Shown piece by piece: positions 18,602 to 29,529 of a stretch of DNA of 64,000 bases (position 1 is the first letter of the stretch; every line of letters starts with the position of its first letter). A program made the position numbers and the translations under genes. This DNA is from Acuticoccus sp. I52.16.1 (GTDB lineage Bacteria > Pseudomonadota > Alphaproteobacteria > Rhizobiales > Amorphaceae): NCBI RefSeq assembly GCF_022865125.1, contig NZ_CP094828.1:1426001-1490000 (forward strand). Direction: 5' to 3'. The notes below the pieces were generated by a model that worked only from the letters and a program-made list of their open reading frames with translations, was not told the origin of the DNA and ran no database searches.

Positions 18602-19627
18602 ATGACGCGCCTCGCCCTCGTGACCGACGCTTGGCACCCGCAGGTGAACGGTGTGGTCCGAACCCTCGATACGACGCGCCAGGAGCTGATCAAGCTCGGC
18701 ATCGACGTCTACATGATCACGCCGTCGGACTATCGCACGGTGCCGATGCCGACCTATCCGGAGATCCGCCTCGCGGTGACGACGCCGTGGCGCGTGTCGC
18801 GCGCGATCGACGAGGTGCGGCCGGACTACGTGCATATCGCCACCGAGGGGCCGCTCGGGATGATCGCGCGGCGGTGGTGCCGCAAGAACAACATCGGCTA
18901 CACCACGAGCTACCACACGCGCTTTCCCGAATATGTGCGAGCCCGCGCGCCGATCCCGATGTCGTGGTCCTACGCCTTCGTGCGCTCGTTCCACAACGCG
19001 GGCGTCGGCTGCATGGTCTCCAACACGACGCTGGAGCGCGAGCTGGCGGCCTGGGGCTTCCAGCGCCTGGTGCGCTGGGTGCGCGGGGTCGACACCGTGA
19101 CGTTCAATCCCGACGTGCCGCCCGCGCTGCCGGACCTTCCGAAGCCCGTCTTCCTCTACGTCGGCCGGGTCGCGGTGGAGAAGAACATCGGCGCCTTCCT
19201 CGACCTCGACCTTCCCGGCACCAAGCTCGTGGTGGGCGACGGCCCGGCGCTGCCGACGTTGAAGGCGAAGTATCCGGACGCAGTCTTCACCGGCAACCGC
19301 GTTGGCGAGGAGCTGACGGCGCACTACACCTCCGCCGACGTCTTCGTCTTCCCCAGCATGACCGACACGTGGGGCCTCGTGCAGATGGAGGCGCTCGCCT
19401 GCGGCGTCCCCGTCGCCGCGTTCCCGACGATGGGCCCGCTCGACGTCATCGCCGATTCGGGAACCGGGGCGCTGGACTGGGACTTGAGACAGGCGTGCCT
19501 CGACGCGTTGTCGATCCCGCGCGACCGCTGCCGATCGTATGCCGAACAGTTCTCCTGGGAATCCAGCGTCAAGCAGTTCTGGGAGAACCTGCAACGGGCG
19601 AACGGCATCGAAATCGCCGCCAACTAA
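18602..19627 (+). CDS. Glycosyltransferase family 4, probable Agt-type glycolipid synthase
   Basis: This is a 341-residue GT-B enzyme. The N-terminal acceptor domain starts [20 protein letters not shown], with HIATEGPLG and [10 protein letters not shown] after it. The donor domain has [28 protein letters not shown] and the EX7E-like segment [19 protein letters not shown]. It resembles diacylglycerol-directed glycosyl or mannosyl transferases. Placement 19 bases after a PlcP-like phosphoesterase suggests that it glycosylates the diacylglycerol released from phospholipids, giving phosphorus-free glycolipids. The lipid assignment is inference; the GT4 call is firm. Confidence 0.83.
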   Translation: MTRLALVTDAWHPQVNGVVRTLDTTRQELIKLGIDVYMITPSDYRTVPMPTYPEIRLAVTTPWRVSRAIDEVRPDYVHIATEGPLGMIARRWCRKNNIGYTTSYHTRFPEYVRARAPIPMSWSYAFVRSFHNAGVGCMVSNTTLERELAAWGFQRLVRWVRGVDTVTFNPDVPPALPDLPKPVFLYVGRVAVEKNIGAFLDLDLPGTKLVVGDGPALPTLKAKYPDAVFTGNRVGEELTAHYTSADVFVFPSMTDTWGLVQMEALACGVPVAAFPTMGPLDVIADSGTGALDWDLRQACLDALSIPRDRCRSYAEQFSWESSVKQFWENLQRANGIEIAAN

Positions 19628-19640
19628 CGGAGCGAACCTC

Positions 19641-21254
19641 ATGCCCGGCCCCACGTTCGACGCTCTTTGCACCCACAAGAAGAGCCTCGACGGGTTCCAT
19701 CTGCGCGACGCCTTCTCCGCCGATCCCGGCCGCGCCGCCCGCTTCGCGCTGACCGAGGGCGACCTCCTCCTCGACTATTCCAAGAACATCGTCACCGACG
19801 AGACGATGGCACTCCTCGTCGAGCGCGCCCGCGCGGCCGGCCTCGAGGCCAAGCGCGACGCGATGTTCGCCGGCGAGCCGATCAACCTGACCGAGGGCCG
19901 CGCCGTCCTCCACGTGGCGCTGCGCGGCGAGGGGCCGTTCGCCATCGACGGGCGCGACGTGTCGGCCGACGTCGCGGAGGTGCTGGACCGCGTCACCGCG
20001 TTCGCCGACGGGGTCCGCTCCAACGCGATCGTCGCCGCCGACGGCCAGCCGTTCACCGACGTCGTCAACATCGGCATCGGCGGCTCGGACCTCGGCCCGC
20101 GGATGGTGGTGCGCGCGCTGTCGCCCTACCGCGACGGCGGGCCCGACGTGCACTTCGTCGCCAACGTCGACGGAGCCGACATCGCCGACACGCTCGCCCG
20201 GCTCGACCCGGCGCGCACCCTCTTCCTCATCGCCTCGAAGACATTCACCACACAGGAGACGATGACCAACGCCGCGACCGCGCGTCAATGGATCGTCGAC
20301 GGCGTGGGCGAGGCGGCGGTCGGCGACCACTTCGCCGCGATCTCCACCGCGCTCGACAAGGTGGCCAAGTTCGGCATCTCCGAGGACCGCGTCTTCGGGT
20401 TCTGGGACTGGGTCGGCGGGCGCTACTCGGTCTGGTCGGCGATCGGCCTGTCGGTCGCGATCGCCATCGGCGGCGCCGGCTTTCGCGCCTTCCTCGCCGG
20501 CGGCGCGGCGGCGGACGAGCATTTCCGCACCCGGCCGCTCGCCGAGAACATCCCCGTCGTCATGGGGCTGCTGGGCGACTGGTACCGCACCTTCTTCGGC
20601 TACGGCGCCTACGCCATCCTTCCCTACGACCAGCGCCTCGTCGAGTTCGCGGCCCACCTCCAGCAGGTGGACATGGAATCGAACGGCAAGCGGGTCCACC
20701 GCGACGGTTCGCCGGTCGCCGAGCCGACCGGGCCGGTGATCTTCGGCGAGCCCGGCACCAACGGGCAGCACGCCTTCTACCAGCTCCTCCACCAGGGCAC
20801 CGACCCGGTCCCGGTGGACATCCTCGTCGCCGCCAAACCGCACGAGGCGCTGTCGGACCATCACGCCAAGCTCGTCGCCAACGCGCTGGCGCAAACGCAG
20901 GCGCTGATGCGCGGCCGCACCCTCGAGGAGGCGCGCGAGCAGCTCCTCGCCAAGGGGATGGACGCGGCCGAGGCGGACCGCCTGGCGCCGCACCGCGTCT
21001 TCCCCGGCAACCGCCCGTCCAACACGCTGGCCTACCAGGCGCTCGACCCGTTCACCCTCGGCCGGCTCCTCGCCTTCTACGAGCACAAGGTGTTCGTGCA
21101 GGGCGCGCTGTGGGACATCAACTCGTTCGACCAATGGGGCGTGGAGCTCGGCAAGGAGCTCGCCGGGGTGCTGCTGCCGGCCATCAAGGGCGAGACCAGC
21201 CCCGACCTCGACGGCTCGACCGCGCAGCTCCTCGCCCACCTGCGGGGCGCGTGA
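19641..21254 (+). CDS. pgi: Glucose-6-phosphate isomerase
   Basis: This 537-residue enzyme interconverts glucose-6-phosphate and fructose-6-phosphate. Family signatures are clear: [69 protein letters not shown] and the late [20 protein letters not shown]. It starts at an ATG 13 bases after the glycosyltransferase and may be co-transcribed with it. A long frame open on the opposite strand is a high-GC shadow. Confidence 0.97.
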   Translation: MPGPTFDALCTHKKSLDGFHLRDAFSADPGRAARFALTEGDLLLDYSKNIVTDETMALLVERARAAGLEAKRDAMFAGEPINLTEGRAVLHVALRGEGPFAIDGRDVSADVAEVLDRVTAFADGVRSNAIVAADGQPFTDVVNIGIGGSDLGPRMVVRALSPYRDGGPDVHFVANVDGADIADTLARLDPARTLFLIASKTFTTQETMTNAATARQWIVDGVGEAAVGDHFAAISTALDKVAKFGISEDRVFGFWDWVGGRYSVWSAIGLSVAIAIGGAGFRAFLAGGAAADEHFRTRPLAENIPVVMGLLGDWYRTFFGYGAYAILPYDQRLVEFAAHLQQVDMESNGKRVHRDGSPVAEPTGPVIFGEPGTNGQHAFYQLLHQGTDPVPVDILVAAKPHEALSDHHAKLVANALAQTQALMRGRTLEEAREQLLAKGMDAAEADRLAPHRVFPGNRPSNTLAYQALDPFTLGRLLAFYEHKVFVQGALWDINSFDQWGVELGKELAGVLLPAIKGETSPDLDGSTAQLLAHLRGA

Positions 21255-21260
21255 GCGGCC

Positions 21261-21698
21261 TCAGAGTTCGATCTTTTGCACCGAGGAATCGGCGAGGAAG
21301 TGGTGGATCGTGTTGAGCCACAGGACGTACTTCACGACCCCGTCGGCGTCGCGCTGCACCAGCCAGTCCTCGCCGACGACGCAGCGCAGCGGCGGCTGCT
21401 TTTCGTCCTTGAAGTGCCCCTCCCAGTAGAAGGTGCCGATCGCGCGGGCCCGGTCCGGCGCCTCGCCGAGCGGCGTCACCACGAAATCGCCCAGCCGCAG
21501 CACCTGACGGCGAAACTGGGTGTGGTAGGCGCCATGCTCATCCAGCGTCATCGACAGGCCCTGGTGCTGCACGTAGATGCGCGGCTCCGGGTGAAGGAAC
21601 ATCGCCTTGCGTTCGGCGATGCCGCCGCCATCCTCGCGGCGCAGCGTATCGCACCACCGCTCGCCCAGCGCGAGCACCTCGTCGAGCGTGATTGCCAC
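21261..21698 (-). CDS. Hypothetical NTF2/SnoaL-like protein
   Basis: This 145-residue protein converges with pgi. I start it at GTG 21698 because GGGAGGAGGGGCC lies directly before that codon; an ATG at 21719 would bury this ribosome site inside the gene. The sequence has a small mixed alpha/beta look, with aromatic strands such as RIYVQHQGLSMTL and IGTFYWEGHF, and ends VLWLNTIHHFLADSS. The pattern recalls SnoaL-like NTF2-fold proteins, which act as small-molecule isomerases or scaffolds. No catalytic residues can be assigned. Confidence 0.65.
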   Translation of the reverse strand: MAITLDEVLALGERWCDTLRREDGGGIAERKAMFLHPEPRIYVQHQGLSMTLDEHGAYHTQFRRQVLRLGDFVVTPLGEAPDRARAIGTFYWEGHFKDEKQPPLRCVVGEDWLVQRDADGVVKYVLWLNTIHHFLADSSVQKIEL

Positions 21699-21865
21699 GG
21701 CCCCTCCTCCCACAAACATCCATGCATCGACCGCCTTGTGTCCGACTCGGCCACGCGCTTCAAGGTCATGGCAAATCGCCGGGGGCGGCGCACTTTGATG
21801 ACCGAGCCGGTGGCGCAGCGTCGGTGCTTCGACTAACGTGCCACCACAACAATCGGAGGACCCCG

Positions 21866-24175
21866 ATGAACGATATGACGATGGCTAAGTTCGGAATGGG
21901 CGCGTCGGCTCAACGCGTTGAAGACCAGGCGCTCATCACCGGCCATGGTCAGTACACGGCGGACGTGACGCCCGAGGGCACGCTCTATGCAGTGGTGCTG
22001 CGCTCGCCGATCGCCGCGGGGTCGTTCAAGATCAACGATATCGAAGCCGCCAAGGCCGCGCCCGGCGTCCACCTCGTGATGACCTATGCCGATATCGGCG
22101 AACCGCTTGCCCCGCTTCCCTGCCGGGCCGCCTACAAGCAGGAAGACGGCACGCCGACGCAGGTCTACCCCCGCTACTCGCTGGCGAAGGACGAGGTGCG
22201 CCACATCGGCGACCCCGTGGCGATGATCGTGGCCGACAGTGTCGCCGCCGCCAACGACGCCGCCGAGCTGATCGACATCGACTGGAACCAGACCGACAGC
22301 GTGACCGACGCGGCGGCCGCGCTGGAAGACGGCGCCCCGCTGGTGTGGCCCGCGCACGGCTCCAACCTCGCCTTCCGCTACGGCGTCGGCAACCGGGAAG
22401 GCACCGAGGAGGCGTTCGCCAAGGCGACCAGGTTCGCCAAGCTCGACCTCCACAACAACCGCCTCGTCACCAACTACATGGAGACGCGCGGCGCGCTGGG
22501 GCAGTACGACGCCACCACCGGCCGCTACACGCTGACCGCCGGCACCCAGGGTGGCCACGGCATGCGCGGCGTCCTCGCCGAAATCCTGAAGACCGACGAG
22601 GCCAATATCCGCGTCGTCACGCCCGACGTCGGCGGCGGCTTCGGCACCAAGATCTTCGTCTATCCCGAGTACCCGGCCGTCATGCACGCCGCCAAGATGC
22701 TCGGCCGTCCGGTGAAGTGGATCTGCGGCCGCTCCGAGGCCTTCATGTCCGACAGCCAGGGCCGCGACAACGTCACCACCGCGGAAGTGGCGATGGACGA
22801 CACCGGCCGCTTCCTGGCGCTGCGGGTCGACCTCAAGGCCAACATGGGCGGCTACCTCGCCCAGTTCGCGCCGCACATTCCGTTCGTCGGCTCGTCGATG
22901 GCGCCGGGCGTCTACGCCTTCCCGGTGATGTACGTTGCCGTGAAGGGCGTCTACACCAACACCGTGCCGACCGACGCCTACCGCGGCGCCGGGCGCCCCG
23001 AGGCCGCCTACACCATCGAGCGCCTCGTCGAAGAGGCGGCGCATGTGATGAGCCTTTCGCCGGAGGAGATCCGCCGGCGCAACTTCATCAAGCCCGAAGA
23101 GATGCCCTTCAAGACCGCCGCCGGCCGCACCTACGACACCGGCGAGTTCGACGGACACATGTCCCGCGCGATGGAGGTCATCGACTGGGACGGCTTCGAC
23201 GAGCGCAAGGCCGAGAGCACGGCGCGCGGCGCGATCCGCGGCATCGGCATGGCGACCTACATCGAGGCGTGCGCCTTCCCCGGCTCCGAGCGCGCCGAGA
23301 TCGAGCTGGCGCCCGACGGCAAGATGACGCTGATGATCGGCACCCAGACCAACGGTCAGGGCCACGCCACCTCCTACACGCAGATCATCGCCGACCGCCT
23401 GGGCGTCGCCCCGGAGAACATCACCGTCATCCAGGGCGACACGGACCGGGTGAAGACCGGCGGCGGCACAGGCGGCTCGCGCTCGATCCCGCTGGGTCTT
23501 CCGTCGGTGGACGTCGCGTCGGTGGAGATGTCGACCAAGCTGAAGGAACTCGCGTCCGACAAGCTGGAGGCCTCCGCCGACGACCTCGAGTTCTCGGGCG
23601 GGTCGGTCCGCATCGTCGGTACCGACCGCTCGGTGACGTTCGCGGAGCTGGCCGAGTCGGCCGGCGGCCTCACCTCCGAGGGCCGCGTGCAGCAGGACGA
23701 GCCGACCTTCCCCAACGGCTCGCACATCTGCGAGCTCGAGATCGACAAGGCGACCGGCAAGGTGGCCATCCTGCGCTACGTCATCGTCGACGACTTCGGT
23801 GCCACGGTGAACCCGATGCTGCTGCAGGGTCAGGTCCACGGCGGTATCGTCCAGGGCATCGGCCAGGCCCTCTACGAGCGCACCGTCTACGACGAGGACG
23901 GCCAGCTCCTGTCGGCCTCGCTGCTCGATTATTGCGTGCCGCGCGCCGACGACGTACCGTTCTTCCACTTCGAGACGCGCAACGTGCCGTCCAAGCACAA
24001 TGCGATGGGCATCAAGGGCGCGGGCGAGGCCGGCACCATCGGCGCCGCCCCGGCGGTGATGAACGCCATCTGCAACGCGCTGTGGACGAACTGCGGCGTC
24101 TCGCACGTGGACATGCCGGCGACGCCGGACGTCCTGTGGCGCATCATCAGCCAGGCGTCGGCCAAGGCGGCCTGA
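21866..24175 (+). CDS. Xanthine dehydrogenase/CoxL-family molybdopterin subunit (form II)
   Basis: This 769-residue large subunit belongs to the molybdenum hydroxylases. The CoxL-type active loop reads AYRGAGR (residues 371-377), the form II motif, not the AYxCSFR of true carbon monoxide dehydrogenase. Other cofactor motifs are GGGFGTKIFVYPEY, IGTQTNGQGHATSY, GGTGGSRSIPLG and GIKGAGEAGTIGAAPA. The ATG follows AATCGGAGGACCCCG. No CoxM (FAD) or CoxS (2Fe-2S) gene is adjacent, so the protein is an orphan in this window. It probably oxidises an aldehyde or heterocycle; the substrate is unknown. Confidence 0.88.
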   Translation: MNDMTMAKFGMGASAQRVEDQALITGHGQYTADVTPEGTLYAVVLRSPIAAGSFKINDIEAAKAAPGVHLVMTYADIGEPLAPLPCRAAYKQEDGTPTQVYPRYSLAKDEVRHIGDPVAMIVADSVAAANDAAELIDIDWNQTDSVTDAAAALEDGAPLVWPAHGSNLAFRYGVGNREGTEEAFAKATRFAKLDLHNNRLVTNYMETRGALGQYDATTGRYTLTAGTQGGHGMRGVLAEILKTDEANIRVVTPDVGGGFGTKIFVYPEYPAVMHAAKMLGRPVKWICGRSEAFMSDSQGRDNVTTAEVAMDDTGRFLALRVDLKANMGGYLAQFAPHIPFVGSSMAPGVYAFPVMYVAVKGVYTNTVPTDAYRGAGRPEAAYTIERLVEEAAHVMSLSPEEIRRRNFIKPEEMPFKTAAGRTYDTGEFDGHMSRAMEVIDWDGFDERKAESTARGAIRGIGMATYIEACAFPGSERAEIELAPDGKMTLMIGTQTNGQGHATSYTQIIADRLGVAPENITVIQGDTDRVKTGGGTGGSRSIPLGLPSVDVASVEMSTKLKELASDKLEASADDLEFSGGSVRIVGTDRSVTFAELAESAGGLTSEGRVQQDEPTFPNGSHICELEIDKATGKVAILRYVIVDDFGATVNPMLLQGQVHGGIVQGIGQALYERTVYDEDGQLLSASLLDYCVPRADDVPFFHFETRNVPSKHNAMGIKGAGEAGTIGAAPAVMNAICNALWTNCGVSHVDMPATPDVLWRIISQASAKAA

Positions 24176-24189
24176 GCCGGGCCACGACC

Positions 24190-24214
24190 GGCGCGGACGA
24201 CCTCCGCCCGCGCC
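24190..24214. terminator. Possible bidirectional hairpin between convergent genes
   Basis: GGCGCGG (24190-24196) can pair with CCGCGCC (24208-24214) across an 11-base loop. It sits between the convergent stops of the CoxL-like and OmpA-like genes. There is no T-run on either side, so it is only a weak terminator candidate. Confidence 0.3.
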
Positions 24215-24230
24215 ACCCTCCCCGCCCCGA

Positions 24231-25745
24231 TCAGCGCAACGCGGTCGGGGCGATGGCGGCCACGGCGGCTCCCTCGGTCAGCAGCGGCGTGATCCGGCGG
24301 ACGGTGACGCGGCGGTTGCGGCGGTCCGGCTCGTCGGTCTCCACCTTCAGCGCCTCCTCGCCGTACCCGTGGGTGACGAAGTTCTCCGGCGGAATGTCGA
24401 ACGCCTCGGTCAGCAGGCGGGCCACGGCCTCGGCGCGCTCATCGCTCAGCTTCATGTTTTCGATCGGGTGGCCCTGCGCGTCCGTGTGCCCCTCGATCAG
24501 GAAGACCTCGCGCGGATCGGCCGCCACCGCCGCGGCGATCGACGCGCCCACCAGCTCCAGCACCGCCAGTTCGTCGGTCGACAGGGTCGCCGAGTTCGTC
24601 TCGAAGGTGATCGTATCGACATCGATCGCCGGCATCATGCCGCGCAGCGCAGGGTCGGTGAGGATCTGGTTCAGCGTGAAGGCGCGGCGCAGGTTGCCGC
24701 TGGGCTCGGCGGTCGCGGCGCGGTAGAGCGCGTCGAGGGAGGAGACCGCGGCGTCGACCTCCCCGGCGGGGACCGCGTCGAACGCGTCGGCGGCGATGGC
24801 GGTGTCGGCCGAGGCGTCCTGCGCCAGCCAGATCGGCAGGTTGTTGAAGAACATCGTCTCCGCGCCGTCCGCGTCCACCCGCGAGCGGCGGATGGGGACG
24901 CCGTTGGCGTCGCGCAGGGTGCGCACCGTGCTGCCGTCGCGCCGCGCGACGACGCTCTCGCTCCAGCCGTTGTCGTACGCGAATTCGCGAACGGCGGCGG
25001 CCTTCCAGTGGAAGCGCCGGCTCTCGCGCCGGTTGGCGACCAAGGTGTTGCGCCCGTCCGTTCCGGCGAAGATCGAGAAACGCTCGTCCTGGTCCACCAG
25101 ATCGCCCCAGCGCAGCATGCCGAGCGGGCCGAGTGCGCCCTCGCGGCCCGGGGCGTTCGTGGTGATGCGGGCGGCGGCGCGGCTCTCCCACAGCCGCTGG
25201 TTCTCTTCGCGCGCCAACCGGGCGGCCTGCGCACCGGGAGCGGGCGGGAGACGGTCGAGATATTGGGCGAGCGCGGTCCTGGCCGGGCGCTGCTTGGCGG
25301 CGAGGCGTTGCGCCCGGCGCTGCTCGCCCCCGTCCACCGTCGCCTCTCCGACGAGACGGCGCCCGCCGAAGCCCCGCCCCGCGCGTGGCGTGCCGGCGCC
25401 GCCGAACGGCCCGGCGCTCAGCCCGCCGGGCGCCGGTCCGGTCGCCCCGTCGATTGCGCCCTCGGCCCGCCATGGCTCGGTGCCGCCGCCGTCCTTGCGC
25501 AGCGCCTCGAGGCGTGCGCGGCGCCGTTCCTCCTGCTCGCGGCCGCGCGCATGACGCAGCCGGTCGAGCTCCCGCTTGCGCGCCTCGACAGCGGCACGCC
25601 CGGTCGCCTTCTCCTCCGCCCCGAACTGCACCGCGCTGATGCCCGCGCCCGCCGACGGCGCCGCGAGGCGTGCCGGCGCCCCGGCCAGCGCGGCGAGCGG
25701 AAACGCGAGGAGCGCGAGGGCGAGAGCGAGGGTCGGAGCGTGCAC
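24231..25745 (-). CDS. OmpA-family outer membrane protein with long linker
   Basis: This 504-residue exported protein has an N-terminal signal (LALALALLAFPLAALA). A long Ala/Arg/Glu-rich segment follows (about 40-170). A middle region rich in Arg and aromatics contains FHWKAAAVREFAYDNGWSES. The C-terminal OmpA domain (about 380-490) shows FETNSATLS, IEGHTDAQG, LSDERAEAV and HGYGEE, the peptidoglycan-binding signature. It probably tethers the envelope to peptidoglycan. The middle region resembles exported proteins of Rhizobiales that hold a beta structure, but I cannot name its function. Confidence 0.8.
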   Translation of the reverse strand: MHAPTLALALALLAFPLAALAGAPARLAAPSAGAGISAVQFGAEEKATGRAAVEARKRELDRLRHARGREQEERRRARLEALRKDGGGTEPWRAEGAIDGATGPAPGGLSAGPFGGAGTPRAGRGFGGRRLVGEATVDGGEQRRAQRLAAKQRPARTALAQYLDRLPPAPGAQAARLAREENQRLWESRAAARITTNAPGREGALGPLGMLRWGDLVDQDERFSIFAGTDGRNTLVANRRESRRFHWKAAAVREFAYDNGWSESVVARRDGSTVRTLRDANGVPIRRSRVDADGAETMFFNNLPIWLAQDASADTAIAADAFDAVPAGEVDAAVSSLDALYRAATAEPSGNLRRAFTLNQILTDPALRGMMPAIDVDTITFETNSATLSTDELAVLELVGASIAAAVAADPREVFLIEGHTDAQGHPIENMKLSDERAEAVARLLTEAFDIPPENFVTHGYGEEALKVETDEPDRRNRRVTVRRITPLLTEGAAVAAIAPTALR

Positions 25746-25839
25746 GGGTGGGACCTCGTCGGTGTCGACACCGGCCTATCCCACCATCACAGCCTTTCGG
25801 CACGCTGTGCCCGCCGGGCCGGCGGGCGGTGGCGCCGCC

Positions 25840-27327
<1,488 letters not shown>

Positions 27328-27436
27328 GTCGATTCTTGTTTGTTGGCCCTTGGTCGGCGCAGGCTGGGCCGAACTTGAACCGCGTGTCAAACGCGCATCG
27401 ACGAAACCGCCGCTCCGCCCCCTCGCGCGCCCCCCC

Positions 27437-27793
27437 TCACCGAGGAGGCGGGAGAGAGCGCATGTAGGCCTCCAGCGCGGCGAGATCCGCGGCGGCCAGC
27501 GGGAACTGCGGCATGACCGGATGCGGCGCGACGAGGACGCGTGCCAGATGCGCCGCGTCGAGGCCGGGCGAGGCGGCGAGTGTGGCGAAGGACGGCGCGT
27601 CGGCGAGCGCGGCGGCTTGACCGGCCGCACCGATGGCGTGGCAGCGCGCGCACCACGTCTCGGCCAGCGTCCGGCCGTGGGCGACGCGCGGCGCCTCGGC
27701 CGGCATCGCCGCGCGCTCCTGCGCGACGCCGCCCGCCGTGGGACCCAGTAGCGCGGCGGCACAGATTGCCGCCCGAAGCGATCGTGTGACCAT
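27437..27793 (-). CDS. Small periplasmic c-type cytochrome
   Basis: This 118-residue protein has a signal peptide ([18 protein letters not shown]) and one haem c site, CARCHAI. A Met in HPVMPQFPL is the likely sixth ligand. The end [16 protein letters not shown] is the usual terminal helix of cytochrome c class I. It lies 109 bases from glpK on the same strand. It could carry electrons for a nearby periplasmic dehydrogenase, but none is encoded adjacent. The start ATG follows GGAGGGGGCC. Confidence 0.85.
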   Translation of the reverse strand: MVTRSLRAAICAAALLGPTAGGVAQERAAMPAEAPRVAHGRTLAETWCARCHAIGAAGQAAALADAPSFATLAASPGLDAAHLARVLVAPHPVMPQFPLAAADLAALEAYMRSLPPPR

Positions 27794-27871
27794 GGCCCCC
27801 TCCCCATTTGCCGCCGAGCATGGCATGGCACCGACGCACGTCCTTTGATTTGCGTCAGCCTGGGTGGGGCC

Positions 27872-28483
27872 ATGAGCGAGATCCGACACATCGTCTTCGA
27901 CATCGGCCGCGTGCTCCTGGCCTGGGACCCCGAGCGCCCCTATCGCACGCTGATCCCCGACGCGGCCCGCCGGCGCTGGTTCCTCGACACCGTCACCACC
28001 TCGGCCTGGAACGCGGAGCAGGACCGCGGCCGCCCGTGGGCCGAGGCCGAAGCGCTCCTCATCGCCGACTACCCCGAGGAAGAGGCCCTCATCCGCGCCT
28101 TCCGCACGCACTGGGCCGCGATGACCCCGCACCTCCTTGCGCAGACGCCGCAGATCATGGAGGGCCTCGTCGAGGCCGGGCACGACGTGACCATGCTGAC
28201 CAACTTCGCGCCCGACACCTTCCAGGAGGCGCTGGCACGGTTTCCGGTGCTGCGGCGCCCGCGCGGGGTCACGGTCTCGGGCGAGGTGGGGCTCATCAAG
28301 CCGGACCCGGCGATCTACGCCCTCCACGCCGCGCGCTTCGGGCTCGACCCGGCGGCGACGATCTTCTTCGACGATTCGCCCGACAATATCGCGGCGGCCG
28401 CCGCGGCCGGCTGGCGGGCCCACCTCTTCACCACGCCGGAGCGCATGCGGGCCGACTTCGCCGCCAGCGGCATCGCGGTCTGA
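27872..28483 (+). CDS. HAD-superfamily hydrolase (HAD-IA, YihX-like)
   Basis: This 203-residue haloacid-dehalogenase-like hydrolase starts at ATG 27872 after GGGTGGGG. Motif I is VFDIGRVLL, with the nucleophilic Asp but Gly in place of the second Asp, as in YihX-type sugar phosphatases. Motif II is [10 protein letters not shown], motif III the Lys in [10 protein letters not shown], and motif [10 protein letters not shown]. It is a cytoplasmic phosphatase of unknown substrate. It is divergent from the cytochrome gene with a 78-base gap. Confidence 0.88.
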   Translation: MSEIRHIVFDIGRVLLAWDPERPYRTLIPDAARRRWFLDTVTTSAWNAEQDRGRPWAEAEALLIADYPEEEALIRAFRTHWAAMTPHLLAQTPQIMEGLVEAGHDVTMLTNFAPDTFQEALARFPVLRRPRGVTVSGEVGLIKPDPAIYALHAARFGLDPAATIFFDDSPDNIAAAAAAGWRAHLFTTPERMRADFAASGIAV

Positions 28484-28605
28484 TCCGGCGCGTCCGGTCC
28501 GGGCGGCCGCCGCAGCTGTTCACATCCGCGTGAAGCGGCAATCAGCCCGATAGTCACGCGCCGACCACTCCGACACCCTCCTCGCAACATGCAGGAGGAC
28601 GCCAG

Positions 28606-29517
28606 ATGCAAGCCAAGGCACCGCCCGAAACGGCCGCACGCAAGACGGCCAAGGACTTCCCCCAAGAGCTGCTCGACCTCTACGACTACTATGCCCACGG
28701 CAAGCTGACGAAGCGCGAGTTCCTCGACCGCGCCGCCAAGTACGCCGTCGGCGGCGTGACGGCGGCGATGCTGCTGCGGCAACTCTCGCCCGACTACGCC
28801 CTCGCCCAGCGGGTCGCCGAGGACGACCCGTCGATCACCGCCGAGTGGGTCACCTACCCGTCACCCAACGGCCACGGCGAGATCAAGGCCTACCTCGTCA
28901 CGCCGGCGGACTTTGCGGCCCCCGGCCCGGCGGTCCTGGTGATCCACGAGAACCGCGGCCTCAACCCCTATATCCAGGACGTCGCCCGGCGGATGGCCAA
29001 GGCCGGCTTCCTGACGCTCGCGCCCGACGGGCTGACGCCGAAAGGCGGCTATCCCGGCAGCGACGACGCCGGCCGCACGTTGCAGGCCGAGATGGACACC
29101 GAGAAGCTGATGAACGACTTCTTCGCCGCGTTCGAGTACCTGAACGGGCGGGACGACACGACGAAGGTCGGCGCGGTCGGCTTCTGCTACGGCGGCGGAG
29201 TCGTGAACGCCATCGCGGTCGCCTACCCCGAGCTGGCGGCGGGCGTCCCCTTCTACGGCCGCCAACCCGCGCCCGAGCAGGTGAGCGAGATCGAAGCGCC
29301 GCTCCTCATCCAGTACGCCGCGCTGGACGAGCGCATCAACGCCGGCTGGCCCGCCTACCAGGAGGCGCTGGACGCCGCCGGGGCCGACTACACGATGGAA
29401 ATGTACGAAGGCGTCAACCACGGCTTCCACAACGACACCACGCCCCGGTACGACGCCGAGGCGGCCAAGCTCGCCGAAGATCGCACCATCGCCTTCTTCA
29501 AGGAGCATCTGAGCTAG
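28606..29517 (+). CDS. Dienelactone hydrolase-family protein
   Basis: This 303-residue alpha/beta hydrolase has the dienelactone triad: nucleophile Cys194 in GFCYGGG, Asp241 in YAALDERIN and His272 in VNHGFHND. It differs from classical ClcD by an N-terminal extension of about 75 residues. That extension contains a helical segment, KREFLDRAAKYAVGG, followed by a hydrophobic stretch AAMLLRQL, which looks like a degenerate Tat signal or membrane anchor without the twin Arg. The substrate is unknown. The ATG follows AGGAGGACGCC. Confidence 0.88.
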   Translation: MQAKAPPETAARKTAKDFPQELLDLYDYYAHGKLTKREFLDRAAKYAVGGVTAAMLLRQLSPDYALAQRVAEDDPSITAEWVTYPSPNGHGEIKAYLVTPADFAAPGPAVLVIHENRGLNPYIQDVARRMAKAGFLTLAPDGLTPKGGYPGSDDAGRTLQAEMDTEKLMNDFFAAFEYLNGRDDTTKVGAVGFCYGGGVVNAIAVAYPELAAGVPFYGRQPAPEQVSEIEAPLLIQYAALDERINAGWPAYQEALDAAGADYTMEMYEGVNHGFHNDTTPRYDAEAAKLAEDRTIAFFKEHLS

Positions 29518-29529
29518 GCGCGGGGCGCA

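Noticed and set aside
19569-21239. A 556-residue open frame antisense to pgi
   Set aside because: It is a high-GC shadow: low-complexity Arg/Val/Asp composition and no domain, while the sense frame is a perfect pgi.
21866-24175. True carbon monoxide dehydrogenase (CoxL form I)
   Set aside because: The active loop is AYRGAGR, not AYxCSFR, and CoxM and CoxS are absent.
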